Of a DNA stretch of 23,666 nt, positions 16,633 to 23,666 are shown in pieces. The stretch spans positions 1 to 23,666 of the forward strand of contig JBBQGB010000052.1 of NCBI GenBank assembly GCA_038322575.1, read 5' to 3'. Below the pieces are notes generated by a model. That model was not told where the DNA came from. It saw nothing but the letters and a program-made list of their open reading frames with translations, and did no database searches. The first letter of the stretch is position 1; every line of letters starts with the position of its first letter. A program made the position numbers and the translations under genes. Origin of the DNA: JACMOY01 sp038322575 (GTDB lineage: Bacteria; Actinomycetota; Actinomycetes; Actinomycetales; Angustibacteraceae).

Positions 16633-18369
16633 GTGTACAGACCCGTGCTCGACGCGATCGGCGGCTCGCTGGCGCTGACGTCGATCTTCGCCGCCCTGCC
16701 CCTGCTGACCCTGTTCATCATGCTCGGCGCCCTGCGCCTGCGGGCCTGGGTGGCCGCGCTGATCTCGCTCACAGTCGCCGTCGCCGTGGCGGTGCTCGTC
16801 TACTCGATGCCGATCGGCCAGGCGCTGCGCGCCGGCACCGAGGGCGCGACCTTCGGCTTCTTCCCGATCCTGTGGATCGTCATCAACGCGATCTGGGTCT
16901 ACAACATGACCGTCGTGACGGGGCACTTCGACGTGCTGCGCCGCTCGTTCGGCACGATCAGCGACGACCAGCGGATCCAGGGCGTCATCATCGCGTTCTC
17001 GTTCGGGGCCTTGCTCGAGGCGCTGGCCGGGTTCGGCACCCCGGTCGCGATCACCAGCGTCATGCTGATCGCGTTGGGCTTCAAGCCGATCAAGGCCGCG
17101 ACCGTCGCCCTGGTCGCCAACACCGCACCGGTCGCGTTCGGCGCGCTCGCCGTGCCGATCACCACGCTGGCGACGGTGTCCGGGCTGCCGCAGCAGGACC
17201 TCGGCTCGATGGTCGGTCGCCAGACCCCGCTGCTCGGCGTCTTCGTGCCGATGGCGCTGGTGTTCATCATCGACCGCGGACGCGGTGTGCGGCAGACGCT
17301 CCCGGCGACGCTGGTGTGCGGCGTCGTCTTCGCGCTCGCCCAGTACCTCACCTCGAACTTCCTCTCGGTGCCGTTGACCGACATCGTGGCCGCCCTCGCC
17401 TCGGCCGTCGCCGTGGTGCTGGTGCTGCGCGTGTGGCAGCCGGCCCAGACCTACACCGAGGCACCCGAGACGGTGTCCGTCGGCAGCGGCGTGACCAGCA
17501 CGGCCGCGACCACCCCGGGCTCGGGCCGCGGCACCCGTGGTGTGCCGGCCGCCGGCGGCGACCACCCGGTCGGTCCCGGCTCGGGCACGGTGGACGAGCT
17601 CGCCGCCCGCGACGCCGGGATCGTGGACTCACGGGCCGACGTCATGCGGGCGTACGCGCCGTACCTGATCATCATCGCCGTGTTCGTGGTGGCCCAGATC
17701 CCGGCCGTCAAGGACGCGCTCGACTCGGTGACCAGGCTCGTCACCTGGCCGGGCCTGGACCTGCAGACCGCGAGCGGCAAGCCGTCGGCGCTGCCCACGT
17801 TCAAGGTCAACTGGCTGGCTGCGGCCGGGACGCTGATGGTCATCGCGGGTCTGATCACCATCCCGGTGATCGGCATCAAGCCCGGGGCGGCTGCGCGGGC
17901 CTACGTGGCGACGTACCGCCAGCTGGCCACCGCCATCGTCACGGTCATGGCCGTCCTGGGCCTTGCCTACGTGATGAACAGCTCGGGACAGACCGCGACG
18001 CTCGGTGCGTGGATGGCCGGGGCCGGGGCGGCCTTCGCCCTCATCTCGCCCATCCTCGGCTGGCTCGGGGTCGCGGTCACCGGGTCGGACACCTCGTCGA
18101 ACTCCCTGTTCGGCGCGCTGCAGGTGACCGCTGCCGGCAAGGCCGGTCTCGAACCCGTGCTGATGGCGGCGTCGAACTCCTCGGGCGGGGTCCTCGGCAA
18201 GATGATCTCACCGCAGAACCTCGCGATCGCCTGTGCCGCAGTGGGGATGAGCGGGCGTGAGGGTGACCTGTTCCGCAAGGTCATCGGGTGGAGCATCGGG
18301 TTCCTCGCCTTCATGTGCGTGCTCGTCTACCTGCAGTCGACCCCGCTGCTGAGCTGGATGGTGCCGTGA
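16633..18369 (+). CDS. lldP: LctP-family lactate/glycolate permease
   Basis: A 578-residue multi-helix transporter of the lactate permease family (E. coli LldP and GlcA, about 550-560 residues). Family motifs are visible: GFFPILWIVINAIWVYNMTV, LEALAGFGTPVAIT, ALVANTAPVAFGALAVPI, VTGSDTSSNSLFGALQ and GGVLGKMISPQNLAIA. A Gly/Ser/Thr-rich loop of about 60 residues (near 275-335) between membrane segments is probably cytoplasmic or external linker. The start is GTG 16633 with GAGG 7 bases upstream. Its place as the last member of the malate synthase-glcDEF operon matches glcA in the E. coli glc operon, so glycolate import is a good guess. L- or D-lactate cannot be excluded, and members often carry all of them. 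The symbol is by family only. Confidence 0.9.
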   Translation: MYRPVLDAIGGSLALTSIFAALPLLTLFIMLGALRLRAWVAALISLTVAVAVAVLVYSMPIGQALRAGTEGATFGFFPILWIVINAIWVYNMTVVTGHFDVLRRSFGTISDDQRIQGVIIAFSFGALLEALAGFGTPVAITSVMLIALGFKPIKAATVALVANTAPVAFGALAVPITTLATVSGLPQQDLGSMVGRQTPLLGVFVPMALVFIIDRGRGVRQTLPATLVCGVVFALAQYLTSNFLSVPLTDIVAALASAVAVVLVLRVWQPAQTYTEAPETVSVGSGVTSTAATTPGSGRGTRGVPAAGGDHPVGPGSGTVDELAARDAGIVDSRADVMRAYAPYLIIIAVFVVAQIPAVKDALDSVTRLVTWPGLDLQTASGKPSALPTFKVNWLAAAGTLMVIAGLITIPVIGIKPGAAARAYVATYRQLATAIVTVMAVLGLAYVMNSSGQTATLGAWMAGAGAAFALISPILGWLGVAVTGSDTSSNSLFGALQVTAAGKAGLEPVLMAASNSSGGVLGKMISPQNLAIACAAVGMSGREGDLFRKVIGWSIGFLAFMCVLVYLQSTPLLSWMVP

Positions 18370-18408
18370 GGTCGTCGTGACCACCGGGTCGGCTGGGAGG
18401 ATGGCGCC

Positions 18409-19005
18409 GTGCCGGACCACTACTTCACCGCCGAGCCGGCGAGCGCCGCCGACCTGCGCCCGCTCGAGGTCTCGCTGGCCGGGCGCACCCTGTCGGTGCA
18501 CACGGCGCGCGGGGTGTTCAGCCCCGACCGGGTCGACCACGGCACCGCCGTCCTGCTGCGCCACGTCCCGACGCCGCCCGCCGAGGGTGACCTGCTCGAC
18601 CTCGGCTGCGGGTGGGGTCCGCTGTCGCTGACGCTCGGGATGCGCTCGCCCGGCGCCCGCGTGTGGGCCGTCGACGTCAACGAGCGGGCGCTGGACCTGG
18701 TGCGGCGCAACGCTTCTGACCTCGACCTTGGCAACGTGACGGCAGCGCGCCCCGACGACGTACCGGTCGACGTGCGGTTCGCGGCGCTGTGGAGCAACCC
18801 CCCGATCCGGGTCGGCAAGCCGGCCCTGCACGCGATGCTGCTGCAGTGGCTGCCCCGCCTCGCGCCGGGCGCGCCGGCGTACCTCGTGGTGCAGCGCAAC
18901 CTCGGCTCGGACTCGCTGCAGACCTGGCTGACCGACCAGGGCTGGCCCGCGACGAGGGTCGCGTCCGACAAGGGGTTCCGGGTGCTGCAGGTGCTCGCGC
19001 CCTGA
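18409..19005 (+). CDS. RsmC-like class I methyltransferase (16S rRNA guanine-N2 type)
   Basis: A 198-residue single-domain protein matching the C-terminal catalytic half of RsmC/RlmG-type enzymes (E. coli RsmC, about 343 residues, has an extra N-terminal domain). Visible signatures are DHYFTAEP at the start, the GVFSPDRVDHGTAVLL lead-in, SAM motif I LLDLGCGWGPLSLTL, an acidic AVDVNERAL, and the amino-methyltransferase motif SNPP (about residues 126-129), here followed by IRVGK. GTG 18409 is preceded by GGGAGG. It lies 39 bases downstream of the permease gene and may be co-transcribed with it. In many actinobacteria such a gene lies close to dapF and hflX, so it likely belongs to that core block, not to the glycolate module. 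Confidence 0.85.
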   Translation: MPDHYFTAEPASAADLRPLEVSLAGRTLSVHTARGVFSPDRVDHGTAVLLRHVPTPPAEGDLLDLGCGWGPLSLTLGMRSPGARVWAVDVNERALDLVRRNASDLDLGNVTAARPDDVPVDVRFAALWSNPPIRVGKPALHAMLLQWLPRLAPGAPAYLVVQRNLGSDSLQTWLTDQGWPATRVASDKGFRVLQVLAP

Positions 19006-19012
19006 ACGGGCG

Positions 19013-19056
19013 CAGCGTGAAGGATCGGTCCGGCCAGGGCAGGCCCGATCCTTCAC
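19013..19056. repeat. Palindromic repeat copy 1 (terminator-like)
   Basis: A 44-base element matching another at 20053-20096 at 41 positions, in the same orientation and 1040 bases away. Arms GTGAAGGATCGG (19017-19028) and CCGATCCTTCAC (19045-19056) are a perfect 12-bp inverted repeat around a 16-base GC-rich loop. It sits between the convergent 3' ends of the methyltransferase gene and the AbiEi/DUF559 gene. The latter's stop codon (19053-19055) is inside the right arm. It could work as a two-way terminator, but has no T tract. Confidence 0.8.
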
Positions 19057-19997
19057 CCTGTCGCGACGACGCCGCACCCGCTGCCACAGCGACGCAGCCG
19101 GCCGCTCCACCCGCGCTGCCGCAGCAGGCCTGCGACCTCCGCCGCGCACCCGCACGGGTCTGCGCTGACCTCGCGCCAGCCGTACCGCAGCGCCAGCTCG
19201 AGCGACCGGGCCGCCGCATTGTCGCGCTCCCGGTCGCGGAAGGCGGCGGCGGCCGGGTGCGCCGTCCGGCCGTCGAGCTCGGCGACCACTCCGAAGGGGT
19301 CGTAGCGCAGGTCGCGATAGCGACGCCGGCCCGCGATGACCATCGCGACGTTGCGGCGGCCCCGCGGCAGGGCGTGGGCCATCTCGACGTCCGTGCGCCA
19401 TCGACGCTCCAGCGGTGAGGCCACCCCGTCCTCGACCTCGCTGACCAGCTGGTCGAGCAATGCCCGCCAGCGCAACCTCGGCCAGGCCCGCGCCTCCGCC
19501 GCCAGGCGGGCCGCCGTCGTGCGACGGCTGGACGTCGCGAGGACGACGACGTCGACAACCTGCTCGGGGGTCGAGCACAGCTCGGTGGCACGAAGCACGG
19601 CCGCCTCGAGCCGCAACCGCTGTGGGCTGGCGCTCGGGTGCGTCCATGCAGCCAACCGGCGCGACACCGTGACCGGTGAGCCGGGCTGCGACACCACTCG
19701 CCGGTGCATCGGAACCAGCACCGACCACTGCGGCGGCGGTTGCTGCGTCACGCCAGCGAGCCACAGCGAGGGGGCCGCGTCCAAGGACGCTCCGTCGCCA
19801 GCGTGCAGCACGGCCGCCCAGGCGGCGCCGAGCGGGGACGGCTCCCCGGTGAACGTGCGGTAGACGCCCGGCATCGCTCGCACCCAGCGACCGGTCACCA
19901 ACCGGTGCTCGACCGCCGCGCGGCTCAGACCGCACCCCAGGGCCTGCGCACGGGAGAGCAGCCCGGCCTGGGCGTCGGCGATCTCCTGCCACGACAT
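19053..19997 (-). CDS. AbiEi-type winged-helix protein with DUF559/Vsr-like nuclease domain
   Basis: A 314-residue protein, probably DNA-binding. The N-terminus (about 10-55) resembles the AbiEi antitoxin-type winged helix: LLSRAQALGCGLSRAAVEHRLVTGRWVRAMPGVYR. The middle (about 60-210) is helical and not recognised. The C-terminus has the DUF559 (Vsr/PD-(D/E)xK-like) pattern: RDLRYDPFGVVAELDGRTAH with Asp229, Glu240 and Asp242, then RDRERDN and a closing GWREV, so likely catalytic residues are intact. Many actinobacteria encode several such orphan proteins, and their function is unknown. No AbiEii toxin gene is adjacent. ATG 19997 has only a weak ribosome binding site. The stop codon lies in a palindromic repeat, and a second copy lies 55 bases upstream of the start. 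Acquisition as a cassette is possible. Confidence 0.8.
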   Translation of the reverse strand: MSWQEIADAQAGLLSRAQALGCGLSRAAVEHRLVTGRWVRAMPGVYRTFTGEPSPLGAAWAAVLHAGDGASLDAAPSLWLAGVTQQPPPQWSVLVPMHRRVVSQPGSPVTVSRRLAAWTHPSASPQRLRLEAAVLRATELCSTPEQVVDVVVLATSSRRTTAARLAAEARAWPRLRWRALLDQLVSEVEDGVASPLERRWRTDVEMAHALPRGRRNVAMVIAGRRRYRDLRYDPFGVVAELDGRTAHPAAAAFRDRERDNAAARSLELALRYGWREVSADPCGCAAEVAGLLRQRGWSGRLRRCGSGCGVVATG

Positions 19998-20052
19998 CGA
20001 CCCAGCCTGACGGGAGCGACCCCTGGTGCGCTCGGACCCTGTGGACAGCGGT

Positions 20053-20096
20053 CAGCGCGAAGGATCGGTCCGGCCAGGGCAGGCCCGATCTTCCAC
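20053..20096. repeat. Palindromic repeat copy 2 (degenerate arms)
   Basis: The same element as at 19013-19056, with a 32-base identical core (20059-20090) and three differences: T/C at the fifth-from-left arm position and two in the right arm. These weaken the stem to its inner GATCGG/CCGATC part plus a few pairs. It lies 12 bases past the dapF stop in dapF's direction of transcription, so it may serve as the dapF terminator, and it is upstream of the AbiEi/DUF559 gene. Confidence 0.8.
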
Positions 20097-20108
20097 GGTG
20101 AGGCGAGG

Positions 20109-20972
20109 TCAGCGGGTGGCGACGCCGTCCGCCACGAGCACGGCCGGGCCGACCAGCTCGACCCGCGAGCCGAGCACCCGCACCCAGACCGTGCCGCCGG
20201 GGACGTCGACCCGCCACTCGTCCTCCGGCTCACCGCCACCGGCCAGCGCCCACGCGCGGGCGGCCAGCGCCGCTGCTGCGGCGCCGGTACCGCACGACCG
20301 GGTCTCGCCGACCCCGCGCTCGTGCACCCGCATGACGACGTGCCCGGGTGCGAGCGGCACGACGAGCTCGACGTTCGTCCCGGTGGGCGGAGTCGGGTCG
20401 ACCACCGGAGCGCGGGTCAGGTCGGCCAGCGCGAGGTCGGACTCGGCGGGCAGCAGGACGACGGTGTGCGGGTTGCCCAGGTCGAGCGAGACGGCGGCGA
20501 CCGGGCCGGGCAGCCCGGCGACCTGCACCGAGGCGTCGCCACCGGCCGCCAGCGCCGCGTCCCCACCCACGAGGTGCCACGACCCGAGGTCGACGGCGAT
20601 CAGGTCGCCCTCGATGCGCACGTCCTTGGGCCCCGAGCGGCTGGCCACCCGCAGCGGCGCTCCGTCGCCGGCCACCAGGCCCTCGCGGCGCAGGTACTGC
20701 ACCAGCACCCGGACGCCGTTGCCGCACATCTCGGCCGGGCTGCCGTCCGCGTTGCGGTAGTCCATGAACCACTCCGCGACGTCGGCCTGGTCGGCGACCT
20801 CGGCGACGGCACGGGTGCGCACGACGCGGATCACGCCGTCACCGCCGACCCCGGCGTGACGGTCGGCCAGCCACCGCACGTCGTCGGAGGTCAGGTCGAG
20901 GACGCCGTCGTGGTCGGGCACGAGCACGAAGTCGTTCTGCGTCCCGTGGCCCTTGGTGAACGTCAGCTGCAC
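20109..20972 (-). CDS. dapF: Diaminopimelate epimerase
   Basis: A 287-residue cytoplasmic enzyme interconverting LL- and meso-diaminopimelate for lysine and peptidoglycan synthesis. The two catalytic cysteines are Cys83 in the EMCGNGVR motif and Cys227 in RSCGTGAAAAA. The N-terminal KGHGTQNDFVLV substrate loop, DYRNADGS and the GNPH motif are also present. GTG 20972 (VQLTFTKGHG) is chosen over the upstream GTG at 21008. It matches family N-termini and leaves 7 bases after the miaA stop rather than overlapping it. The order miaA-dapF is the classical actinobacterial arrangement, in which hflX normally follows closely; here it is about 9.5 kb away. Confidence 0.95.
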   Translation of the reverse strand: MQLTFTKGHGTQNDFVLVPDHDGVLDLTSDDVRWLADRHAGVGGDGVIRVVRTRAVAEVADQADVAEWFMDYRNADGSPAEMCGNGVRVLVQYLRREGLVAGDGAPLRVASRSGPKDVRIEGDLIAVDLGSWHLVGGDAALAAGGDASVQVAGLPGPVAAVSLDLGNPHTVVLLPAESDLALADLTRAPVVDPTPPTGTNVELVVPLAPGHVVMRVHERGVGETRSCGTGAAAAALAARAWALAGGGEPEDEWRVDVPGGTVWVRVLGSRVELVGPAVLVADGVATR

Positions 20973-20979
20973 CCGACCA

Positions 20980-21879
20980 CTATCGGGCACGGACGGCGGC
21001 GGTCGCACGCTGCAGCAGGTCAGGGACGTCGTGCGGCAGCCAGGTCACCCGGGCGTCGCGGGCGAACCACGACCGCTGGCGGCGCGCGAGACGCCGGGTC
21101 AGCCGGGCCGTCTCGTCCTGCGCCTGCTGCTCGGTCAGGTCGCCGTCGAGCTGGGCCAGGGCCTGCAGGTAGCCGACCGCCCGCGACGCCGTCCGTCCCT
21201 GGCGCAGCCCTGCGGCGTCGAGCGCGGCCACCTCGTCGAGCAGCCCGTCCGCCCACATCGCCCGCACCCGGCGGTCGATGCGGTCGGTGAGCACCTCGCG
21301 CGGCGCGTCGAGGGCGATGACGCAGGTGGGGCGCAGGTACGTCGGGGCCGGCAGGCTCGCCGCGAACGGCCGGCCGGTGAGCTCGACCACCTCCAGCGCC
21401 CGCACCACCCGCCGCACGTTGCCGGGCAGGATGCGGGCCGCCGCGACGGGGTCGGCGAGGGCCAGCCGCCGGTGCATCCGCGCGGCGCCCTCGTCGGCCG
21501 CCTGGGCCTCGAGCGACGCGCGCACCTGCGGGTCGGTCGGGGGGATGTCGAGCCGGTCCAGCGCAGCGCTGACGTACAGGCCCGAGCCACCGACGACGAC
21601 GGCGACCCCACCCCGCCCGGCGATGTCGTCGACCGCCGCCCGGGCCTGCCGCTGGTAGGCCTCGACGCTGGCCTCGTCGCGGACGTCCAGCACGTCGAGC
21701 AGGTGGTGCGGCACACCGAGCCGCCCGGCGACGGGCAGCTTCGCGGTGCCGACGTCCATGCCCCGGTACAGCTGCATGGCGTCGGCGTTGACGACCTCAC
21801 CGCCCAGCTCGAGCGCCAGTGCCACGCCCAGGTCGGACTTGCCGGTGGCCGTCGGCCCGACGACGGCGACGACCGTCAC
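20980..21879 (-). CDS. miaA: tRNA dimethylallyltransferase
   Basis: A 299-residue enzyme that adds the isopentenyl group to A37 of tRNAs reading UNN codons, the step before MiaB. The P-loop GPTATGKSD is at residues 8-16 (Lys14). NADAMQLYRGMDVGTAKL, GGSGLYVSA and the C-terminal RRQRSWFARDARVTWL follow the family. The start is GTG 21879, because its four bases GTGA overlap the upstream gene's stop, a typical translational coupling; longer in-frame extension runs inside that gene. It lies between the dioxygenase-like gene and dapF in one minus-strand operon with miaB. Confidence 0.96.
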   Translation of the reverse strand: MTVVAVVGPTATGKSDLGVALALELGGEVVNADAMQLYRGMDVGTAKLPVAGRLGVPHHLLDVLDVRDEASVEAYQRQARAAVDDIAGRGGVAVVVGGSGLYVSAALDRLDIPPTDPQVRASLEAQAADEGAARMHRRLALADPVAAARILPGNVRRVVRALEVVELTGRPFAASLPAPTYLRPTCVIALDAPREVLTDRIDRRVRAMWADGLLDEVAALDAAGLRQGRTASRAVGYLQALAQLDGDLTEQQAQDETARLTRRLARRQRSWFARDARVTWLPHDVPDLLQRATAAVRAR

Positions 21880-22571
21880 CGCGCCGCCCAGGTGCCGACG
21901 ACGTAGCCCACCCCGTACGGCGCGCCGGACGACAGCAGGCGGCCGACCCCCGAGCGCCCACCCGCGGCGGACGCGAGCACCTGCCACGGCGCCCACCCGG
22001 TGACCCCGAGCGCGGTGGCGAGGTGGGCGTCCAGGGCACCGAGCGCGGACACGTCGCCGTCGCGGACCAGGTCGGCGACGGCGGCGTCGAACGCCGGAGC
22101 GCGGTCGTCCTGCGGCAGCGGCGCGTGCGGCCCGTTGGCCGGGCTGCCCTCGCCCAGCACCAGCAGTGTCGTCCGCTCGTCGGACGCGGCGATGCCCCGA
22201 CCCAGCGCCGGCGCACCGTCCACGTCGACCGTCCACCACGCGTCGTCACCGCCAAGGTGCCCGGTCTGCGCCAGCAGCCACCGCCCCACGGTCAGGGCCA
22301 GCGGCAGGCGCGGGCCGCCGTCCGCCGGGCCGGTGAGCGGCGGTACGTCGATCGGCAGGCCGACCGACGCCAAGCCCGCTGGAGCCTGGGTGCACCAGGC
22401 GCGGGTTTGGCCCGCCGCGACGACCACCAGCCGACAGTCGCTGTGCCGCAGCAGCTCGGCGATGGCGACGGCGCACGCCGCCCGCACGTCGTCCAGCTCG
22501 TGGGCGACGGCGCGGCTGACCGCGGGCACCAGCACGGGGGGTGCGGGGCACAGCGCCGCGGCGACGAGCAC
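21876..22571 (-). CDS. Class III extradiol dioxygenase (LigB)-like protein of the miaA-miaB cluster
   Basis: A 231-residue protein conserved between miaB and miaA across actinobacteria (the position of Rv2728c in M. tuberculosis), with LigB-like fold assignment but no proven activity. It begins LVAAALCPAPPVLVP, where the family has a P-x-x-P-V/L-L-V-P-E start, and ends in GAPYGVGYVVGTW. In LigB-type enzymes a histidine close to this first motif binds iron. Here residue 10 is Ala, and relatives vary at this position, so catalysis by the usual metal site is doubtful. GTG 22571 lies 3 bases after the miaB stop, and the stop overlaps the miaA start, so the three are translated together. A link with tRNA modification is a guess from position only. 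Confidence 0.8.
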   Translation of the reverse strand: MLVAAALCPAPPVLVPAVSRAVAHELDDVRAACAVAIAELLRHSDCRLVVVAAGQTRAWCTQAPAGLASVGLPIDVPPLTGPADGGPRLPLALTVGRWLLAQTGHLGGDDAWWTVDVDGAPALGRGIAASDERTTLLVLGEGSPANGPHAPLPQDDRAPAFDAAVADLVRDGDVSALGALDAHLATALGVTGWAPWQVLASAAGGRSGVGRLLSSGAPYGVGYVVGTWAAR

Positions 22572-22574
22572 CGG

Positions 22575-23666
22575 TCAGCCGCAGGCGGGTACGGCCGAGA
22601 CGGCGGGTGCACCCACGGTCGGCAGGCCCAGAGCCACGGACCGGGGGGTCGCGGCGCCGGCGCGCGCGGCCCACGCGTCGCCGGACCGGGTGCGGCGCAC
22701 CGCGTAGACGCTTCCGTCCGCGACCAGGTGGTGGGGCGCGGCGTGGGTCACCTCGACGGTGGCGACGTCACCGGGCCGCGGCACCGCTGCGCCGGCCGGC
22801 ACCGCGAAGTGCACCAGCCGGTTGTCGGGGGCGCGGCCCGAGCGCCGGTCGGTGGCGCCGTCCTTGCGCCCCTCGCCCTCGCTGACCAGCACGTCGAGCA
22901 CCCGCCCCAGCTGCAGGCGGTTCTGGTCCCAGGACACCTTCTCCTGCAACGCCTGCAGCCGCAGGTACCGCTCCTGCACCACGGCCTTGGGCAGCTGGTC
23001 AGGCAGGTCGGCGGCCGGCGTCCCGGGCCGGCGCGAGTACTGGAAGGTGTAGGCGCTGGCGAACTCGGCGGCCTCGACCACGCGCAGGGTGTCGGCGAAG
23101 TCCTCGTCGGTCTCACCCGGGAACCCGACGATCAGGTCGGTGGTGATCGCCGCGTCCGGCATGGCGGCCCGAACGCGGTCGATGATGGCCAGGTAGCGGT
23201 CGCTGCGGTACGAGCGCCGCATCGCCCGCAGCACGCGGTCGGACCCGGACTGCAGCGGCATGTGCAGGCTGGGCATGACGTTCGGCGTCTGCGCCATCGC
23301 CTCGATGACGTCGTCGGTGAACGCGGCCGGGTGCGGGCTGGTGAAGCGCACCCGCTCGAGGCCCTCGATGCCACCGCAGGCCCGCAACAGCTTGCCGAAG
23401 GCCAGCCGGTCGCCGAACTCGACGCCGTAGGTGTTGACGTTCTGTCCCAGCAGGGTGACCTCGAGCGCGCCGTCCGCGACGAGCGCCTCGATCTCGGCCA
23501 GGACGTCGCCGGGGCGGCGGTCCTTCTCGGTGCCGCGCAGGCTCGGGACGATGCAGAACGTGCAGGTGTTGTTGCAGCCCACGCTGATCGAGACCCAGCC
23601 GGCGTACACGGACTCGCGGCGCGTCGGCAGGGTCGAGGGGAAGACCTCGAGCGACTCGAGGATCTC
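22575..23666 (-). CDS. miaB: tRNA-2-methylthio-N6-dimethylallyladenosine synthase, C-terminal part (5' end outside window)
   Basis: A radical-SAM methylthiotransferase that adds the 2-methylthio group to i6A37 of tRNA. The reading frame stays open to the window edge, giving 363 residues of an expected 450-510, so the N-terminal UPF0004 domain is missing. The radical-SAM cysteines are visible in GCNNTCTFCIVPSLRG, followed by EVTLLGQNVNTYG, the SPHP motif, LHMPLQSGSDRVLRAMRR and TDLIVGFPGETDEDF. A TRAM domain (about the last 110-45 residues, RVLDVLVSEGEGRKDG to VEVTHAAPHHLVADG) is complete. A 45-residue Ala-rich tail follows. It is the first in-window gene of the minus-strand miaB operon. Confidence 0.96.
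   Translation of the reverse strand, partial: EILESLEVFPSTLPTRRESVYAGWVSISVGCNNTCTFCIVPSLRGTEKDRRPGDVLAEIEALVADGALEVTLLGQNVNTYGVEFGDRLAFGKLLRACGGIEGLERVRFTSPHPAAFTDDVIEAMAQTPNVMPSLHMPLQSGSDRVLRAMRRSYRSDRYLAIIDRVRAAMPDAAITTDLIVGFPGETDEDFADTLRVVEAAEFASAYTFQYSRRPGTPAADLPDQLPKAVVQERYLRLQALQEKVSWDQNRLQLGRVLDVLVSEGEGRKDGATDRRSGRAPDNRLVHFAVPAGAAVPRPGDVATVEVTHAAPHHLVADGSVYAVRRTRSGDAWAARAGAATPRSVALGLPTVGAPAVSAVPACG

Noticed and set aside
19053..19997. A complete type IV AbiE toxin-antitoxin pair.
   Set aside because: Only the AbiEi-like N-terminus is present; no nucleotidyltransferase-type AbiEii gene lies next to it.

Overview
The window is very GC-rich with strongly GC-biased third codon positions and many GTG/TTG starts. 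The minus-strand order miaB, class III dioxygenase-like gene, miaA, dapF, with hflX further along, is a layout I know from Actinomycetota (in Mycobacterium tuberculosis these lie around Rv2725c-Rv2733c). I therefore read it as a chromosomal segment of a high-GC actinomycete. I cannot name the genus from sequence alone.

Left part (1-2200): a DGPF/YCII-domain protein gene is followed by an ECF sigma factor with a long C-terminal extension. This is the hallmark gene pair of ECF group 42. Next comes a small membrane-protein gene whose coding signal hops between reading frames three times, so it is probably a pseudogene.

Dihydroxyacetone module (2199-6400, minus strand): dhaK-dhaL-dhaM encode a PEP-dependent dihydroxyacetone kinase. 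DhaM is an 836-residue fusion of EIIA-Man, HPr and a complete Enzyme I, so the phosphoryl relay from PEP to DhaL could be self-contained. A gene-free stretch of about 400 bp upstream of dhaK carries nested inverted repeats that look like operators.

Accessory stretch (6797-9084): an alpha/beta hydrolase broken by a single-base frameshift in a C tract but with its catalytic triad intact, a SAM-dependent methyltransferase, and a TspO/MBR membrane protein.

Core and glycolate module (9110-19005): hflX is divergent from a five-gene plus-strand operon. The operon holds malate synthase A, the GlcD/GlcE/GlcF-type FAD and Fe-S oxidase, and a LctP-family permease, followed by an RsmC-like methyltransferase. 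A good promoter lies upstream of malate synthase. The grouping resembles the E. coli glc operon and suggests import of glycolate (or lactate), oxidation to glyoxylate, and condensation with acetyl-CoA to malate. GlcF appears to lack one cluster-ligating cysteine.

Right part (19013-23666): an orphan gene with an AbiEi-type winged-helix N-terminus and a DUF559/Vsr-like nuclease C-terminus is bracketed by two near-identical 44-nt palindromic repeats. It is followed on the minus strand by the dapF, miaA, dioxygenase-like, miaB cluster, with miaB running off the window edge.

The points most worth a second look are the repeat-bracketed nuclease gene, the altered GlcF cluster motif, the self-contained DhaM and the operator-like repeats upstream of dhaK.
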